This document shows positions 46,701 to 60,167 of a DNA stretch of 64,000 bases, in pieces. The notes beneath the pieces were generated by a model. The model saw only the letters and a program-made list of their open reading frames with translations, was not told the origin of the DNA and made no database searches. The first letter of the stretch is position 1. Each line of letters opens with the position of its first letter. The translations under genes were made by a program, and so were the position numbers. The DNA comes from Sipunculus nudus (Eukaryota > Annelida > Sipuncula > Golfingiida > Sipunculidae): assembly GCA_026874595.1 (NCBI GenBank), contig CM049312.1, positions 49,417,429 through 49,481,428 on the forward strand, given 5' to 3'.

Positions 46701-49211
46701 TTCTTTTTTGGTGTGTCAAGCTCGTCATATGTTATGAAATGCCGAAAACTAGACCTGTGTAGCTGTAAAAGTCGCCGAGTTATAAGCATTTCCATGAAAT
46801 CTCGTTTTTTCTCGTTTGACAACATGTGGTGCAAGATTTGGCTAGTCTTGCAGGTTTGTCATGTCAAGCTGGCCAAATGTTATGAGATGCCGAAAACTAG
46901 ACCTGTCTAGCTGTAAAAGTTGCTGATTTATTAGCATTTCTGTGAAATCGCGTTTTTTATCGTTTGACGAGATATTGTGCAAGATTTGGCTAGTCTTGTA
47001 GGTTTGTCATGTCAAGCCGTCCAAATGTTATGAAATGCCAAAAACTAGACCTGTCTAGCCGTAAAAGTCGCCTAGCTATAAGCATTTCCGTGATATCTCG
47101 TTTTTTTCTCGCTTGACGAGAGATGGTGCGAGATTTAGCCTGATTTCTTTTCTGGCGTGTCAAGCTGGTCATATGTTATGAAATGTCAAAAAACTAGACC
47201 TGTGTAGCTGTAAAAGTCGCCGACTTATATGCCTTTCTGTGAAATCTCGTTTTTCTTCATTTGATCAGATATAGTGCGAGATTTGGCCAGTCTTGCAGTT
47301 TTACTATGTCAAGTTGGCCAAATGTTACCAAATGCCGAAAACTAGACCTGTCTAGCTTGAAACGTCGCTGAGTTATCAGCATTTCTGTGAAATGTCGTTT
47401 TTTACCGTTTGACGAGATATGGTGCGAGATTTGGCCTGATTTCTTTTCTGGTGTGTCAAGCTGGTCATATGTTATGAAATGCCGAAAACTAGACCTGTGT
47501 AGCTGTAAAAGTCGCCGAGTTATAAGCATTTCCATGAAATCTCGTTTTTTCTCGTTTGACAACATGTGGTGCAAGATTTGGCTAGTCTTGCAGGTTTGTC
47601 ATGTCAAGCTGGCCAAATGTTATGAGATGCCGAAAACTAGACCTGTCTAGCTGTAAAAGTTGCTGATTTATTAGCATTTCTGTGAAATCGCGTTTTTTAT
47701 CGTTTGACGAGATATTGTGCAAGATTTGGCTAGTCTTGTAGGTTTGTCATGTCAAGCCGTCCAAATGTTATGAAATGCCAAAAACTAGACCTGTCTAGCC
47801 GTAAAAGTCGCCTAGCTATAAGCATTTCCGTGATATCTCGTTTTTTTCTCGCTTGACAAGAGATGGTGCGAGATTTAGCCTGATTTCTTTTCTGGCGTGT
47901 CAAGCTGGTCATATGTTATGAAATGTCAAAAAACTAGACCTGTGTAGCTGTAAAAGTCGCCGACTTATATGCCTTTCTGTGAAATCTCGTTTTTCTTCAT
48001 TTGATCAGATATAGTGCGAGATTTGGCCAGTCTTGCAGTTTTACTATGTCAAGTTGGCCAAATGTTACCAAATGCCGAAAACTAGACCTGTCTAGCTTGA
48101 AACGTCGCTGAGTTATCAGCATTTCTGTGAAATGTCGTTTTTTACCGTTTGACGAGATATGGTGCGAGATTTGGCCTGATTTCTTTTCTGGTGTGTCAAG
48201 CTGGTCATATGTTATGAAATGCCGAAAACTAGACCTGTGTAGCTGTAAAAGTCGCCGAGTTATAAGCATTTCCGTGAAATCTCGTTTTTTCTCGTTTGAC
48301 AACATATGGTGCGAGATTTGACGAGACTTGTAGTTTTAACATATCACGCTGGCAAAATGTTACGAAATACCGAAAACTAGACCTGTGTAGCTGTAAAAGT
48401 CGCCGAGTTATAAGTTTTTCCGCGAAATCTCGTTTTTGCACGTTTGACAACATATGGTGCGAGATTTCACGAGACTTGTAGTTTTATTATGTAAAGCTGG
48501 CAAAATGTTACGAAATACTGAAAACTGGACCTGTGTAGCTGTAAAAGTCGCCGAGTTATAAGTATTTCCGCGAAATCTCGTTTTTTCTCGTTTAGCGAGA
48601 TATGGTGCGAGATTTGGCCAGTCTTGCAGTTTTATCATGCCAGGCTGGCAAATGTTACGAAATGCCGAAAACCAGACCGGTCTAGCTTAAAAAGTCGCTG
48701 AGTTATAAACATTTCCGTGAAATCTCGTTTTTTCACGTTTGACCAGATCTAGTGCGAGATTTGGCGAGACTTTCAGTTTTATCATGCCAGCCGCCTATAA
48801 GCTACATAATGACCAAAACCAGACGTCTGTAGCCTAAAAATTGACAAAGATAGAAAATGTAGCATGACTATTTTCAAATTATCAAGTTTTAACCCAAAAA
48901 TGCGTAACCATGGTAACGGCAGATTTGAGTCAGGTACCCATCACATAAAAGGCCATGGAATGACGAATATGGTTTAAGTGGCTACGACCATTTGTTACAA
49001 AGTTATGGAGCAAAAACTGTATTGTATACTTTCCATGACCTTGACCTTCACCATGATGCGATGTTGACCAAAAACAATAGGGTTCCAGGACTTTGGGTTG
49101 TCAATCATCTTTGTAAGTTTCATGTTGATTGCTGCAAAATTGTGGCCAGGAGAGCGCAGACAAACAAAACAACAAAAAAAAAAAAAAAAAAAAAAGACAA
49201 ACAGACTAGAT
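43798..49211 (+). repeat. Composite repeat copy 1, expanded internally into a satellite
   Basis: The left edge carries the family's border motif GACCAGAGGTC..GCTTGCCGGAAA (43799), and the next border motif follows at 49212 (GACCAGAGGG..GCTTGCCGGAA). Between them are the 148-bp satellite (44036-48830) and then the normal downstream part of the family: ATGCGTAACCATGGTAACGG, TGACCTTGACCTT, a fragment like ATTGTGGCCAGGAGAGCGCAGAC and an A-rich tail (about 49173-49194). Confidence 0.7.
44036..48830 (+). repeat. ~148-bp satellite with 1777-bp and 740-bp higher-order repeats
   Basis: About 33 units with the period measured at AACTAGACC (44081, 44229, 44378). Each unit reads AAAACTAGACCTGTCTAGCT, GTAAAAGTCGCCGAGTTATA, AGCATTTCCGTGAAATCTCG, a CTCGTTTGACGAGATATGG hairpin, TGCGAGATTTGG and a TTATCATGTCAAGCTGGCC block. 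The 12-unit stretch from about 44036 is repeated nearly exactly at +1777 (45813-47590). The last 5 units of that copy are repeated again at +740 (to about 48330). Recurrent small open frames (such as 44677-45057, 46454-46834 and 45480-45797) are by-products. Confidence 0.95.
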
Positions 49212-51531
49212 GACCAGAGGGCAGTCGCTTGCCGGAAGCGGAAATAAGAAAGTCAAACTAGGAGACAACATACAGCAGACAGGCAGGTTACATTTTGAAC
49301 TGGTCAAATGAATTACCCCAATTATGGCGAAAACAGAAGCACAATTTTTTGTGGTTATGCCGATTTTCAAAAGTCGCAGATGAGTATACAGACAAACAGA
49401 CAACGTATATACAACGTAATTGTAACGTATATTAGGTCACCATGGTAATGGAAGAATATGACAGAGTCCCCACGAGGATAATCGCATTAAATCTAGTTTC
49501 AGATGCTGCAGTGAATGTTGTGACACTGTCTATAGTTTTATAGATAACACAATATGGCACAATAATGATTGCTTCAGCCTTATCTAGCGGCTATTTTCTA
49601 AAAGGAAAAAAATAAGTTCCCAGATATTTTTTTATTATATATATTTGATGTATAATTAAATTTAACTCCTGTAGAATGTGAAAGAGTCCCCAGGATGATA
49701 AACGCAATACATCTAGTATCAGATGCTGCAATCAATGTTGTGACAGTGTGTATAGTTTTGGAGATATGGCACAATAATGATTCCTGCAGCGCCATCTGGC
49801 GGCTTATTTCTAAACGGAAAAAAATAAGTTTCGAAATATTTTATTACAAATATTTGATGTATATTTAAAATTAAACCCCTGTCCCCCAACTGCTAAAACA
49901 GGGATCCGCCCCTGTTTTGACACACCCAACTACAAAATCGGGGATCCTACCATGGTTTGAAAGATTTGCCAGTGGTAACTTGCAACACAAGTGGCCGCAC
50001 AAGGGGACACAATGAAAATAACGGGTGTGTTCAATTCAAATGTAGCGGCTTTTGTCCTCTTTTCAATGCTGCTTTGTGAAATTCGTGGACGACCGCGCAC
50101 GCCAACTTGCAACTGTAATGGCCTTGCCGGCACTTACCGGTCAACCCTGAAACCACTTGTGCTCACGGCAATTGGATGTATCTTCATCATTTGATAAAAA
50201 AACGCGGCGAGATTTGACTGGAATTGCTATATAATCACATTATATGACTAAGAGTGTCAGACGCTGTCACATGCTGAAAACTGTATGTCTGTAGTGTGCA
50301 AAATGACAGCATTATAGGCATTTGTTTAAATGGTCCTCTGTTCTCGTTTGACGACAAAAGGTGCGAGATTTGACGAGATATTCACTTGTGTCACTTTAAT
50401 CTACTAAAACATCCTGGAGCAATAACAAACTAGACCCTTGTAGCATAAAAATAGCCGAGATACAGATATTTGTTTAAAATCTCGAATTACTCGTTTGGTG
50501 GGAGATGATGCGAGATAGGGCGAGATTTGCAATTCATTTAAATTAAGCTCTAAAAAAGCTACCAAATTCTGAAAACAACTGCTTCTTAGCTTAAAAGGTG
50601 ATCAGGTTATAAGCATTTCTGTGAAATCTCGTAATTTCTCGTTTGACGAAAAACCGTGCGAGATTTGACGAGATTTGCAACTGAATGACTTAGAACCAAG
50701 GGAATGCTGCCTTATGCAAAAAACTAGACCCTTGTAGCATAAATATTAACAGAGATAAAAGCCAAAAACATCATGTTTCAGATTGTCAAGTTTTACCCCC
50801 AAAATTTGGTAACCATGGTAACCGCAGCACAAGGCTATATGTACGAAGGAATAAGGCAATGATCCTAGTTTTAGATGCGACAAAAAAAATTGTTATATGC
50901 TTAATATTTTTTAGATATTGCGGGAAAATGATAAGTCGTAGTGTTCCCAGTACCACGCCCCCTGGTGGCCTTTTTCGAAAAATGAAAAAACAAGTTCGAG
51001 ATAATACAGAAAATATGTCACTTTTAGAACCGTAGCTGTAAAACTGCCACCTCAAAATCGTATTTAATGAAATCTCGAAAAGTCTCATTTGACGACAAAT
51101 GGCATGAGATTTTGCGAGACTTGCATTAATTTTGCATAAAACCTATAAAATGCTACACAATGCAGAAAACTAGACCTCTCTATCTTAAAAAATGAGAAAT
51201 TTGGAAGGAATTTTTCGAATTTTCTGATTTTCCCCCAAAAATACGTTACCATGGTAACCATTGACCGAAAAAAATGTGCTAGCACTTGGAAAGCTAACAT
51301 TAAGAGGAATAAAATGAGCTACAGATTATGCGGCTACGATTATTATTGACGAAGATATGAAGAAAATAAAGATTTTAGGTTTTTTGGTGACACTGACCTT
51401 GTCCTTAGACCGATCATGACCAAAAACAATAGGCTTCGAGGAGAAAAGATCTTACACTTTACCTATAAGTTGCATGACGATTGGTGCAAAATTGTGGCCT
51501 GTAGAGCACAGACAGACAGACAAACTAGACG
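49212..51531 (+). repeat. Composite repeat copy 2
   Basis: Runs between border motifs at 49212 and 51532. In order: GCACAATTTT..TGATTTTCAAAAGTCGCAG; 'caccatggtaatggaagaatatgacagagtcccc'-type blocks; two GATATGGCACAATAATGATT segments; a GGGGACACAATGAAAATAAC segment (about 50004); diverged AAATCTCG/CGAGATTT modules (50200-50690); TTTTACCCCCAAAATTTGG with a CATGGTAAC palindrome; a CCACGCCCCCTGGTGGC block (50954); GTTACCATGGTAAC (51245-51258); and a tail of ACAG repeats. The open frame at 49991-50194 is not a gene (it begins with GTG, and changes between copies are not coding-like). Confidence 0.75.
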
Positions 51532-51666
51532 ACCAGAGGTCGAAGGCTTGCCGGAAATGGCCGGTAATAAGACAGCGAAACAGACGGACAGTTACTAGGC
51601 AGACAGACAGGGAACGTATAACACTGTCTATAGTTTTCGAGATATGGCACAATAATGATTGCTGCA

Positions 51667-51680
51667 GCGCCATCTGGCGG
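51667..51680 (-). promoter_or_regulatory. CTCF-like motif, class I of the composite repeat
   Basis: The minus strand reads CCGCCAGATGGCGC, 13 of 14 consensus positions. The same word occurs at 49789 and 55270, with close variants at 52882 and 58247. Confidence 0.3.
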
Positions 51681-54057
51681 CTATTTCTAAAAGGACAACA
51701 AAAAAGTTTCGAGATGTTTTATTTTTTTATTATATATATTTGATGTATAATTAAAATTTAACCCCCGCAGAATACGACAGAGTCCCCACATGGTAAAATG
51801 CATTAAATCTAGTTCCGGAAATAGCCGGAAATAAGACAGCGAAACAGACGGACAGTTACTAGGCAGACAGACAGGGAGCGTTTGGATCCGATCAAATGAA
51901 CAACCGCTATCATTGTTAAAATGGAAGCACATTTTTATGTGATTTCGCTGATTTTCAATAGCCACAAATGAGTAGACAGACAGACGGAAAATAACTCAAT
52001 GTGTAGGCAATGTACTCCTGTCATGGAGATTGGAAGGCATGAATAAAATAAGCGTCAGTCAATTAGAATAAATCTTCATATTTTGAATTTCAGGAAAAGG
52101 AAGAATTTAATTGTAACCTATATTAGGCCCCCATGGTAACGGAAGAATATGACAGAGTCTTCACGAGGATAAACCCATTAAATCTAGTTTCAGATGCTGC
52201 AATCAATGTTGTGACACTATCTATAGTTTTATAGATATGGCAAAATAATGATTGCTGCAGCGCAATCTGGCGGCTATTATTAAAAGGAGAAAAAAAAGTT
52301 TCGAGATATTTTATTTTTTCATAATAAATATTTGATGTATAATTAAATTTAAACTTCTGCTGAATATGATAATGTCCCCAGGAGGAAAACGCATTAAATC
52401 TAGGTTCAGAAGCTACAATCAATGTTGTGACACCGTCAATAGTTTTGGAGATATGGCACAATAATGATTACTGCAGCGCCACCTGAAAGGAAAAAAAATA
52501 GTTTCGAGATATTTTATTTTTAATAATATATATTTTATGTATAATTAAAATTTAGCCCCCGCGGAATACGACAGAGTCCCCACGAGGTTAAACGCTTTAA
52601 ATCTAGTTTCAGAAGCTGCAATCAATGTTGTGACACTGTCTATAGTTTTGGGGATATGGCACAATAATGATTGCTGCAGCGCCATCTGAAAGGAAAAAAA
52701 ATAGTTTCGCGATATTTTAATTTTTATTATATATATTTTATGTATAATTAAAAATTAACCCCCACAGAATACGACAGAGTCCCCACGAGGTTAAACGCAT
52801 TAAATATAGTTTCAGAAGCTGCAAACAATGTTGTGACACTGTCTATAGTTTTGGAGATATGGCACAATAATGATTGCTGCAGCGCCATCTGGGGGCTATT
52901 TTCTAAAAGGAAAAAAAATAAGTTTCCAGATATTTTATTTTAATATATATATTTGATGAATAATTAAAATTTTACTCCTGCCCCCAACTGCTAAACCAGG
53001 GATCAGCCCATATTTTGACACACCCAACTACAAAATCGGGGATCCGTCCCTGGTTTCAAAGATTTGCCAGTGGTTCCTGGCAACACAAGTGGCCGCACAA
53101 GGGGACACAATAAAAATCACAGGTGTGTTCCCTCCACATTTAGCGGCTTTTGTCCTCTATTCAATGCTGATTTGTGAGATTCATGCATGACCGCGCACGC
53201 CAACATGCAACTGTAATAGCCTTGCTGGCATTTACCGGTCAACCCTGAAGCCACTTGTGCTCACGGCAATTGGATGTATTTTCATCATTTGATGAAAAAC
53301 GAGGCAAGATTTGACGAGAATTGCAATAAAATCACATGATGTGATTGAGAGTGTCAGACGCTGTCAAATGCTGAAAACTATATGTCTGTAGGATATAAAA
53401 TGACAGCATAATAGGCATTTGTTTAAATGGTCCACTATTCTCGTTTGACGACAAATGGTGCGAGATATAACGAGATATTCACTTATATCACTTAACACTA
53501 ATCAAATGATTGTTGAACAGTAGAAAAATAAAATCTCTAGCATAAAATTGAAAGAGATATAGACATTTGTTGAATATTTTGTTCAAAATATCGAATATTC
53601 TCGTTTGGCGGGAGATGATGCGAGATTTGGCGAGATTTGCAGTTTTATCATGTTAAGCTTCCAAAAGGCTACCAGAGGCTGAAACCGTATACTCTTTAAC
53701 CTAAAACGTGATCGAGTTATCAGCATTTCTACGAAATCTCGTAATTTCTCGTTTGACGGAAAAACAGATCGAGATTCTACGAGACTTCCAATTGACTGGA
53801 TTAGAGCCAAAGGAATGCTACCTCATGCAGAAAACTAGACCCTTGTAGTATAAATATCAACAGAGATAGAAGCAAAAAACTAATTATTTTCAGATTGTCA
53901 AGTTTTACCCCAAAATTTGGTAACAGCAGCACAAAGCTACATGTACGCAGGAATAAGCCAATGATCCTAGTTTCAGATAAGACAATAAAAATTGTGCTAT
54001 GTTTCAATATTTTTTAGATGTTGCAGAAAAATGATATGTTACAGTGTTTCAAGTACC

Positions 54058-54071
54058 ACGCCCCCTGGTGG
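54058..54071 (-). promoter_or_regulatory. CTCF-like motif, class II of the composite repeat
   Basis: The minus strand reads CCACCAGGGGGCGT, 13 of 14 consensus positions. The same word occurs at 50956, 57104 and 59558. Confidence 0.35.
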
Positions 54072-54658
54072 CTATTTCCAAAAAATGAAAAATTGATTTC
54101 GAGATATTTATTAATAACACAAAATATATCATTTTCAAAGCCATTGTTAAAAAATGTGGACCTCCAGGTCATATTAAATGAAATCTCGAAAAATCTCGTT
54201 TGACGAAAAATCGTACAAGATTCTGCGAGACTTGCAACTGTATCATATAAAACTGACTAAACACTACCTAATGCAAAAAACTAGACGTCGCTAGCTTTAA
54301 TAATGACAAAGTTAGAAAAAAAATTCAAATTTTGTGACTTTTCCCCAAAAATACGTTACCATGGTAACCATTGATCGGGACAATTTGCTGACATGTGGAA
54401 AGGCAACGGAATGAGGAATTAGATGAGCTATAGATTAAGCGCATACGGTTATTATTGACAAAGATATGAAGGGAAAACCGTTTTAAGGTTTTTCAGTGAC
54501 CCTGACCTTGACCTTGAACCGACCATGGCCAAAAACAATAGGCACCCAGGGTTATTGATTTTACACTTTTTCTATAAGTTTGATTGCTTCAAAATTGTGG
54601 CCTGTAGAGCACCGACAAACAAACAGACAGACAGACAAACAAACAAACATACGGAACT

Positions 54659-57600
54659 GACCAACATGCTTGCGAAAATCGAAGATTTCCGGCAAGCAAC
54701 AAATAATTACCCCAATTATGGCGGAAACAGAAGCACAATTTTGTGTGGTTATGCTGATTTTCAAAAGTCGCAGATGAGTAGACAGTCAAACAGACAGACG
54801 GGAAAAAACTCCATGTGAAGGCCATGTACTCCTGTCCTGGAGAATGGAAAACCGTCTATTAGAATAAAACTCCATATTTTGAATTTTAAGAAAAAAGAAG
54901 AATATAATTGTAACGTATATTAGGTCCCCATAGTAATGGAAGAATATGACAGAGTCCCCACGAGGATAAACGCATTAAATTTTGTTTCAGATGCTGCAAT
55001 CAATTTTGTGACACTGTCTATAGTTTTCGAGATATGGCACAATAATGATTGCTGCAGCACCATCTGGCGGCTATTTTCTAAAAGGGAAAAAAATAAGTTC
55101 CCAGATATTTTTTATTATATATATTTGATTTATAATTGAAATTTAACCCCTGTAGAATATGACAGAGTCCCCAGGAGGATAAACGCATTAAATCTAGTAT
55201 CAGATTCTGCAATCAATGTTGTGACAGTGTGTATAGTTTTGGATATATGGCACAATAATGATTGCTGCAGCGCCATCTGGCGGCTATTTTCTAAGAGAAA
55301 AAAATAAGTTTCGAAATTTTATATTTTTTATTATAAATATTTGATGTATAATTTCAAATTTAACCCCCTGCCCCCCCCCAACACCCCCAACTGCAAAACC
55401 AGGGATCCGCCAGTGGTTCCTGGCAACACAAGTGGCACCACAAGGGGACACAATGAAAATAACAGGTGTGTTCAATTCAAATTTAGCGACTTTTGTCCTC
55501 TATTCAATGTTGCTTTGTGAAATTCATGGACGACCGCGCACGCCAACTTGCAACTGTAATGGCCTTGCCGGCACTTACCGGTCAACCCTGAAGCCACTTG
55601 TGCTCACGGCAATTGGATGTATCTTCATCATTTGATAAAAAACGAGGCGAGATTTAACGAGAATTGCTATATAATCACATAATATGACTGAGAGTGTCAG
55701 ACGCTGTCACATGCTGAAAACTATATGTCTGTAGTGTAAAAAATGACAGCATTATAGGCATTTGTTTAAATGGTCCTCTGTTCTCGTTTGACGACAAATG
55801 GTGCGAGATTTGACGATATATTCACTTGTGTCACTTTAATCTACTAAAAATTCCCAGAACAATAAAAACTATACCTTGTAGCATTAAAATAGCCGAGATA
55901 CAGATATTTGTTTAAACTCTCGTAATTTCTCGTTTGACGATAAACTGAGCGAGATTTGACGAGATTTGCAATTGAATGACTTAGAACAAAGGGAATGCTG
56001 CCTTATGCAAAAAACTTCACCCTTGAAGCATAAATATTAACAGAGATAAAAGCCAAAAACATCATGTTTTCAGATTGTCAAGTTTTACCCTAAAATTTGG
56101 TAACCATGGTAACGGCGGCACAAGCCTATATGTACAAAGGAATAAGGCAATGATCCTAGTTAAAGATGCGACAAAAAAATTTGTTATATGCCTAATATTT
56201 TTTAGATATTGCGGAAAAATGAAAAGTTGTAGTGTTCCCGGTACCACGCCCCCTGGTAACTATTTTCGAAAAATGAAAAAACAAGTTCGAGATAATACAG
56301 AAAAACAGAAAATATGTCACTTTCAGAACCTTAGCTGTAAAACTGCCACCTCTAAATCGTATTTAATGAAATCTCGAAAAGTCTCATTTGACGACAAATG
56401 GCACGAGATTTTGCGAGACTTGCATTAATTTAGCACAGAGCGTATAAAATGCTACACAATGCAAAAAACTAGAGCTCTCTAACTTAAAAAATGAGAAATT
56501 TGAAAGGAAATTTTCGAATTTTCTGATTTTCCCCCCAAAATACGTTACCATGGTAACCATTGACCGGACATATTTGCAAGCACATAGAAAGCTAACATAA
56601 TGAGGAATAAAATGAGCTACAGATTTAGCAGCTACGATTATTATTGACGAAGATATGAAGAAAAATCTGTTTTAAGGGTTTTTGGTAACCCTGACCTTGA
56701 CCTTTGAACGGTCATGCCCAAAAACAATAGGCTTCGAGAAGAACCGATTTTACACTTAATGTAAAAGTTTCAGAGCGATTGCTTTAAAATTGTGGCCTGT
56801 AGCGCGCAGACATACAGACAGACAAACAAACAAACAAACAAACTAGAGGGATGCTGTCTAACGCCGAAAACCAGACCTTTCTATCGCAAATATCAACAGA
56901 GATAGAAGCTGGAAAACTCCGAATTTTCAGATTGTCAAGTTTTACCCCGAAATTTGGTAACCATGGTAACGGCAGCACAAAGCAACATGTGCGAAGGGAT
57001 AAGCCAATGTTCCTAGTTTTAGATACGACCAAAAAAATGGTGTCACGTTTAATATTTTTTGAGATATTGCAGAAAAATGATATGTTACAGTGTTTCATGT
57101 ACCACGCCCCCTGGTGGCTATTTCCAAAAAATGAAAAATTGATTTCGAGATATTTCTAAACAACACAAAATATGTCATTTTCCAAGTCATAGTTTAAAAA
57201 ATGCGACCTGTAAGCCATATTTAATGAAATCTCGAAAATTCTCGTTTGACGAGAAATGGTGCGAGATTTTACGAGACTTTTACTTGTATGATAAAAAGCT
57301 TATTTAGTACTATATGATGCAAAAAACTAGAACTCTCTAGCTTTAAAAATGACAAAGTTAGAAAAATTAGGCCTTTTATTTTCGAAAATCATGAGATTTC
57401 CCCCAAAATGTGTAACCATAGAAACAGCAGATTTCAGCAACATATACATCAGAAGAAAGGCCTTGGAATGCCGATTAAAATGAGCCATGTTTGAAGTGGC
57501 TATGACAAATAGTAATGGAGATATGAAGAAAAGAGCACTTTAGGAACTTTTGATGACCTTGACCTTGACCTTTGACCTATATTGCCCCAAAACAATAGGC

Positions 57601-57791
57601 TTCTTGCATTTTTGATTCTACACAAAGTGTGAAAGTTTGAAAGCGATGGGATAAAAATTGCGACCTGTAGAGACTGGACAAACAAACAAACAAACAAACA
57701 AACAAACAAACAAACAAACAAACAAACAAACAAACAAACAAACAAACACACAAACACACAAACAAACAAACAAACAAACAAACAAACTAGA
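54659..57791 (+). repeat. Composite repeat copy 4, with duplicated 3' part
   Basis: Same block order as copy 2 (class I site near 55270, GGGGACACAATGAAAATAAC near 55444, GTTACCATGGTAAC 56544-56557, ACAG/ACAA tail near 56805-56840). A second copy of the 3' part then follows (56841-57670), ending in a long (ACAA)n run. Confidence 0.75.
57673..57787 (+). repeat. (ACAA)n microsatellite tail
   Basis: About 115 bp of ACAA repeats with two ACACACAA interruptions, at the 3' tail of composite copy 4. The minus-strand frames of F-V-C-L repeats over it are artefacts. Confidence 0.97.
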
Positions 57792-58285
57792 CGACCATAG
57801 GTCGGGACTTGCCGGAAGTAAAAATTAGAAAGTCAAACTAACAGACAACAAACAGCAGAAAGACAAAAAACATTTGGAACAGGTAAAATGACCAACCCCT
57901 ATTGTTTGGAAAACATAAGCACATCTTTATGTGGTTTTACTGATTTTCAAAAGTCGCAGACGAGTAGACAGACAAACAGACAGACAGACAGAAAACCTCC
58001 AGGTCAAGGTCGTGTACTCATGCCATACAAAATTGAAAGCATGAATAAAATAAGCCACAGTCTATTCGAATAATTCTTCATACTTTGAATTTCATGAATT
58101 GTTACCTACATAAGTCACCATGGTAAGGGAAGAACATGACAGAGTCACCAAGAGGATAAACGCATTAAATCTAGTTTCAGATGCTACAATCAAAGTTGTG
58201 ACACAGTTTATAGTTTTGAAGATATGGTACAATAATGATTACTGCAGCGCCATCTCGTGGTTATCTTCGCAAAATTTTATTAGTA

Positions 58286-58334
<49 letters not shown>

Positions 58335-60167
58335 ATTATTATTATTATTATTATATGATGTATAATTTATATTTAACCCCTACCCCCAATTGAAAACCGG
58401 ATATCTGTCCCTGATTTGACACACCCAACTGCAAATCGGGGATCCGTCCCTGATATTATAGTTGTGATTATGCTTACCAGCAACACTATCTCTGCATTCA
58501 GTAACATTTCGGGGAGCCTCTCTCTTTGTTTTTTTTTTTTTTTAAGGGATTATCTTTTACAATAGGTCATTAAGCTCTCAATGCATTGAAATCCTCAAAG
58601 TGCGGCCATACAAAGCATGAAAAGAGGCCACCACCAAAAGCACAGGTGGGATCAATCCGAATTGTGTCTTTTCATGGACCATCGCACATCCATAGAACAA
58701 AGCTCCAACTGTCAAATGTAATGCCCCTGCCGACATTTACTATCACATACTGCCATCGCTTATGGTCATGGCAATTGGATGTAATTTTTTTATTTGAAGA
58801 AAAACGATGCAAGATTTGAAGAAACTTACAATATAATCATATAATGTGACCGAGAATGTTAGACGCTATCAAATGCTGAAAACTATAAGTCTTCCACATA
58901 AAAATAACACAATTATAGGCGTTTCTTTGAATGGTCCCATGTTCTCGTTTGACAAGAAATGGTGCGAGATATGACGAGATATTCACTTTTGTCACTTAAA
59001 AGTAGTCAAATGATTCTTGAACAATAGAAAAATAAAATATCTAGCATGAAAATGACCGAGATAAAGACATTTGTTTGAAATCTAAAATATTCTCGTTTGG
59101 CGGGAGATGATACGAGATGTGGCGAGATTTGCAGTGTAATCATGTCCAGCTTCTGAAATGCTACCAAATGCTGAAAACTACTCCATTTTAGCATTAACCG
59201 TGATCAAGCTATAAGCATTTCTGTGAAATCTCGTAATTTCGCGTTTGGCAATAAACCGAGCGAGATTTGACGGGACTTGCAATTAAATGGCTTAGAACCA
59301 AGAGAAAGCAGCCTAATGCAAAAAACTAGACCCTTAAAACATAAATATTAACCGAGATAGAAGCCAAAAACTACATATTTTCAGATCGTCAAGTTTAACC
59401 CAAAAATTTGGTTACCATGGCAACGGCCGCACAAGGCTATATGTCGGATGGAATAAGGCAATGATCCTAGTTTTAGATGCGACCAAAAAAATTGTTATTT
59501 GCTTAATATTTTTTAAGATATTGCGGAAAAATGATAAGTTGTAGTGTTTCAAGTACCACGCCCCCTGGTGGCTATTTTCGAAAAATGAAAAAACAAGTTC
59601 GAGATAATACAGAAAAACAGAAAATATGTCACTTTCAGAACCTCAGCTTTAAAACTGCGACCTCTAAATCGTATTTAATGAAATCTCGAAAAGTCTCATT
59701 TGACGACAAATGGCACGAGATTTTGCGAGACTTTCATTAATTTAGCACAGAGCGTATAAATTGCTACACAATGCAAAAAACTAGAGCTCTCTAACTTAAA
59801 AAATGAGAAATTTGGAGGGAAATTTTCGAATTTTCTGATTTTCCCCCCAAAATACGTTACCATGGTAACCATTGACCGGACATATTTGCTAGCACGTGAA
59901 AAGCTAACATAATGAGGAATAAAATGAGCTACAGATTATGCGGCTCCGATTATTATTGACGAAGATATGAAGAAAAATCTGTTTTAAGAGTTTTTGGTAA
60001 CCCTGACCTTGACCTTTGAACGGTCATGGCCAAAAACAATAGGCTCCGAGAAGAACCGATTTTACACTTAATGTAAAATTTTCAGAGCGATTGCTTTAAA
60101 ATTGTGGCTTGTAGCGCGCAGACATACAGACAGACAAACAAACAAACAAACAAACAAACAAACTAGA
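57792..60167 (+). repeat. Composite repeat copy 5
   Basis: Between border motifs at 57792 (GACCATAGGTCG) and 60168 (GACCAGAGGTCG). It contains the class I segment near 58247, an (ATT)n run at 58285-58355, a diverged GGGGACACA-type segment near 58640, modules (58800-59280), a class II site at 59558, GTTACCATGGTAAC 59856-59869, and an ACAG/ACAA tail at 60126-60162. Confidence 0.75.
58285..58355. repeat. (ATT)n microsatellite
   Basis: Trinucleotide run with one ATATT interruption, inside composite copy 5. Confidence 0.95.

Larger units (their letters stand above)
51532..54658 (+). repeat. Composite repeat copy 3, with internal repetition
   Basis: Same family. The 'gacagagtccccacgaggataaacgcattaaatcta' to 'GCGCCATCT' segment is repeated about five times (51600-52960), several copies being shortened (for example GCGCCACCTGAAAGG near 52480). 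A module region follows (53280-53770), then ACGCCCCCTGGTGG at 54058, GTTACCATGGTAAC at 54355-54368, TGACCTTGACCTTGA near 54500, and an ACAG/ACAA tail ending near 54650. Confidence 0.75.

Noticed and set aside
44677-48305. Family of repeated 60-126 residue proteins
   Set aside because: They follow exactly the 1777- and 740-bp satellite repeats and appear on both strands; this is satellite sequence.
49991-55635. Conserved 67-residue small protein (49991-50194 and 55432-55635)
   Set aside because: Both begin with GTG, the first ATG comes 7 codons later, a third copy near 53100 is broken, and differences between copies include more replacement than silent changes.
57500-57781. Cysteine-rich (F-V-C-L) repeat protein on the minus strand
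   Set aside because: Translation of an (ACAA)n microsatellite.
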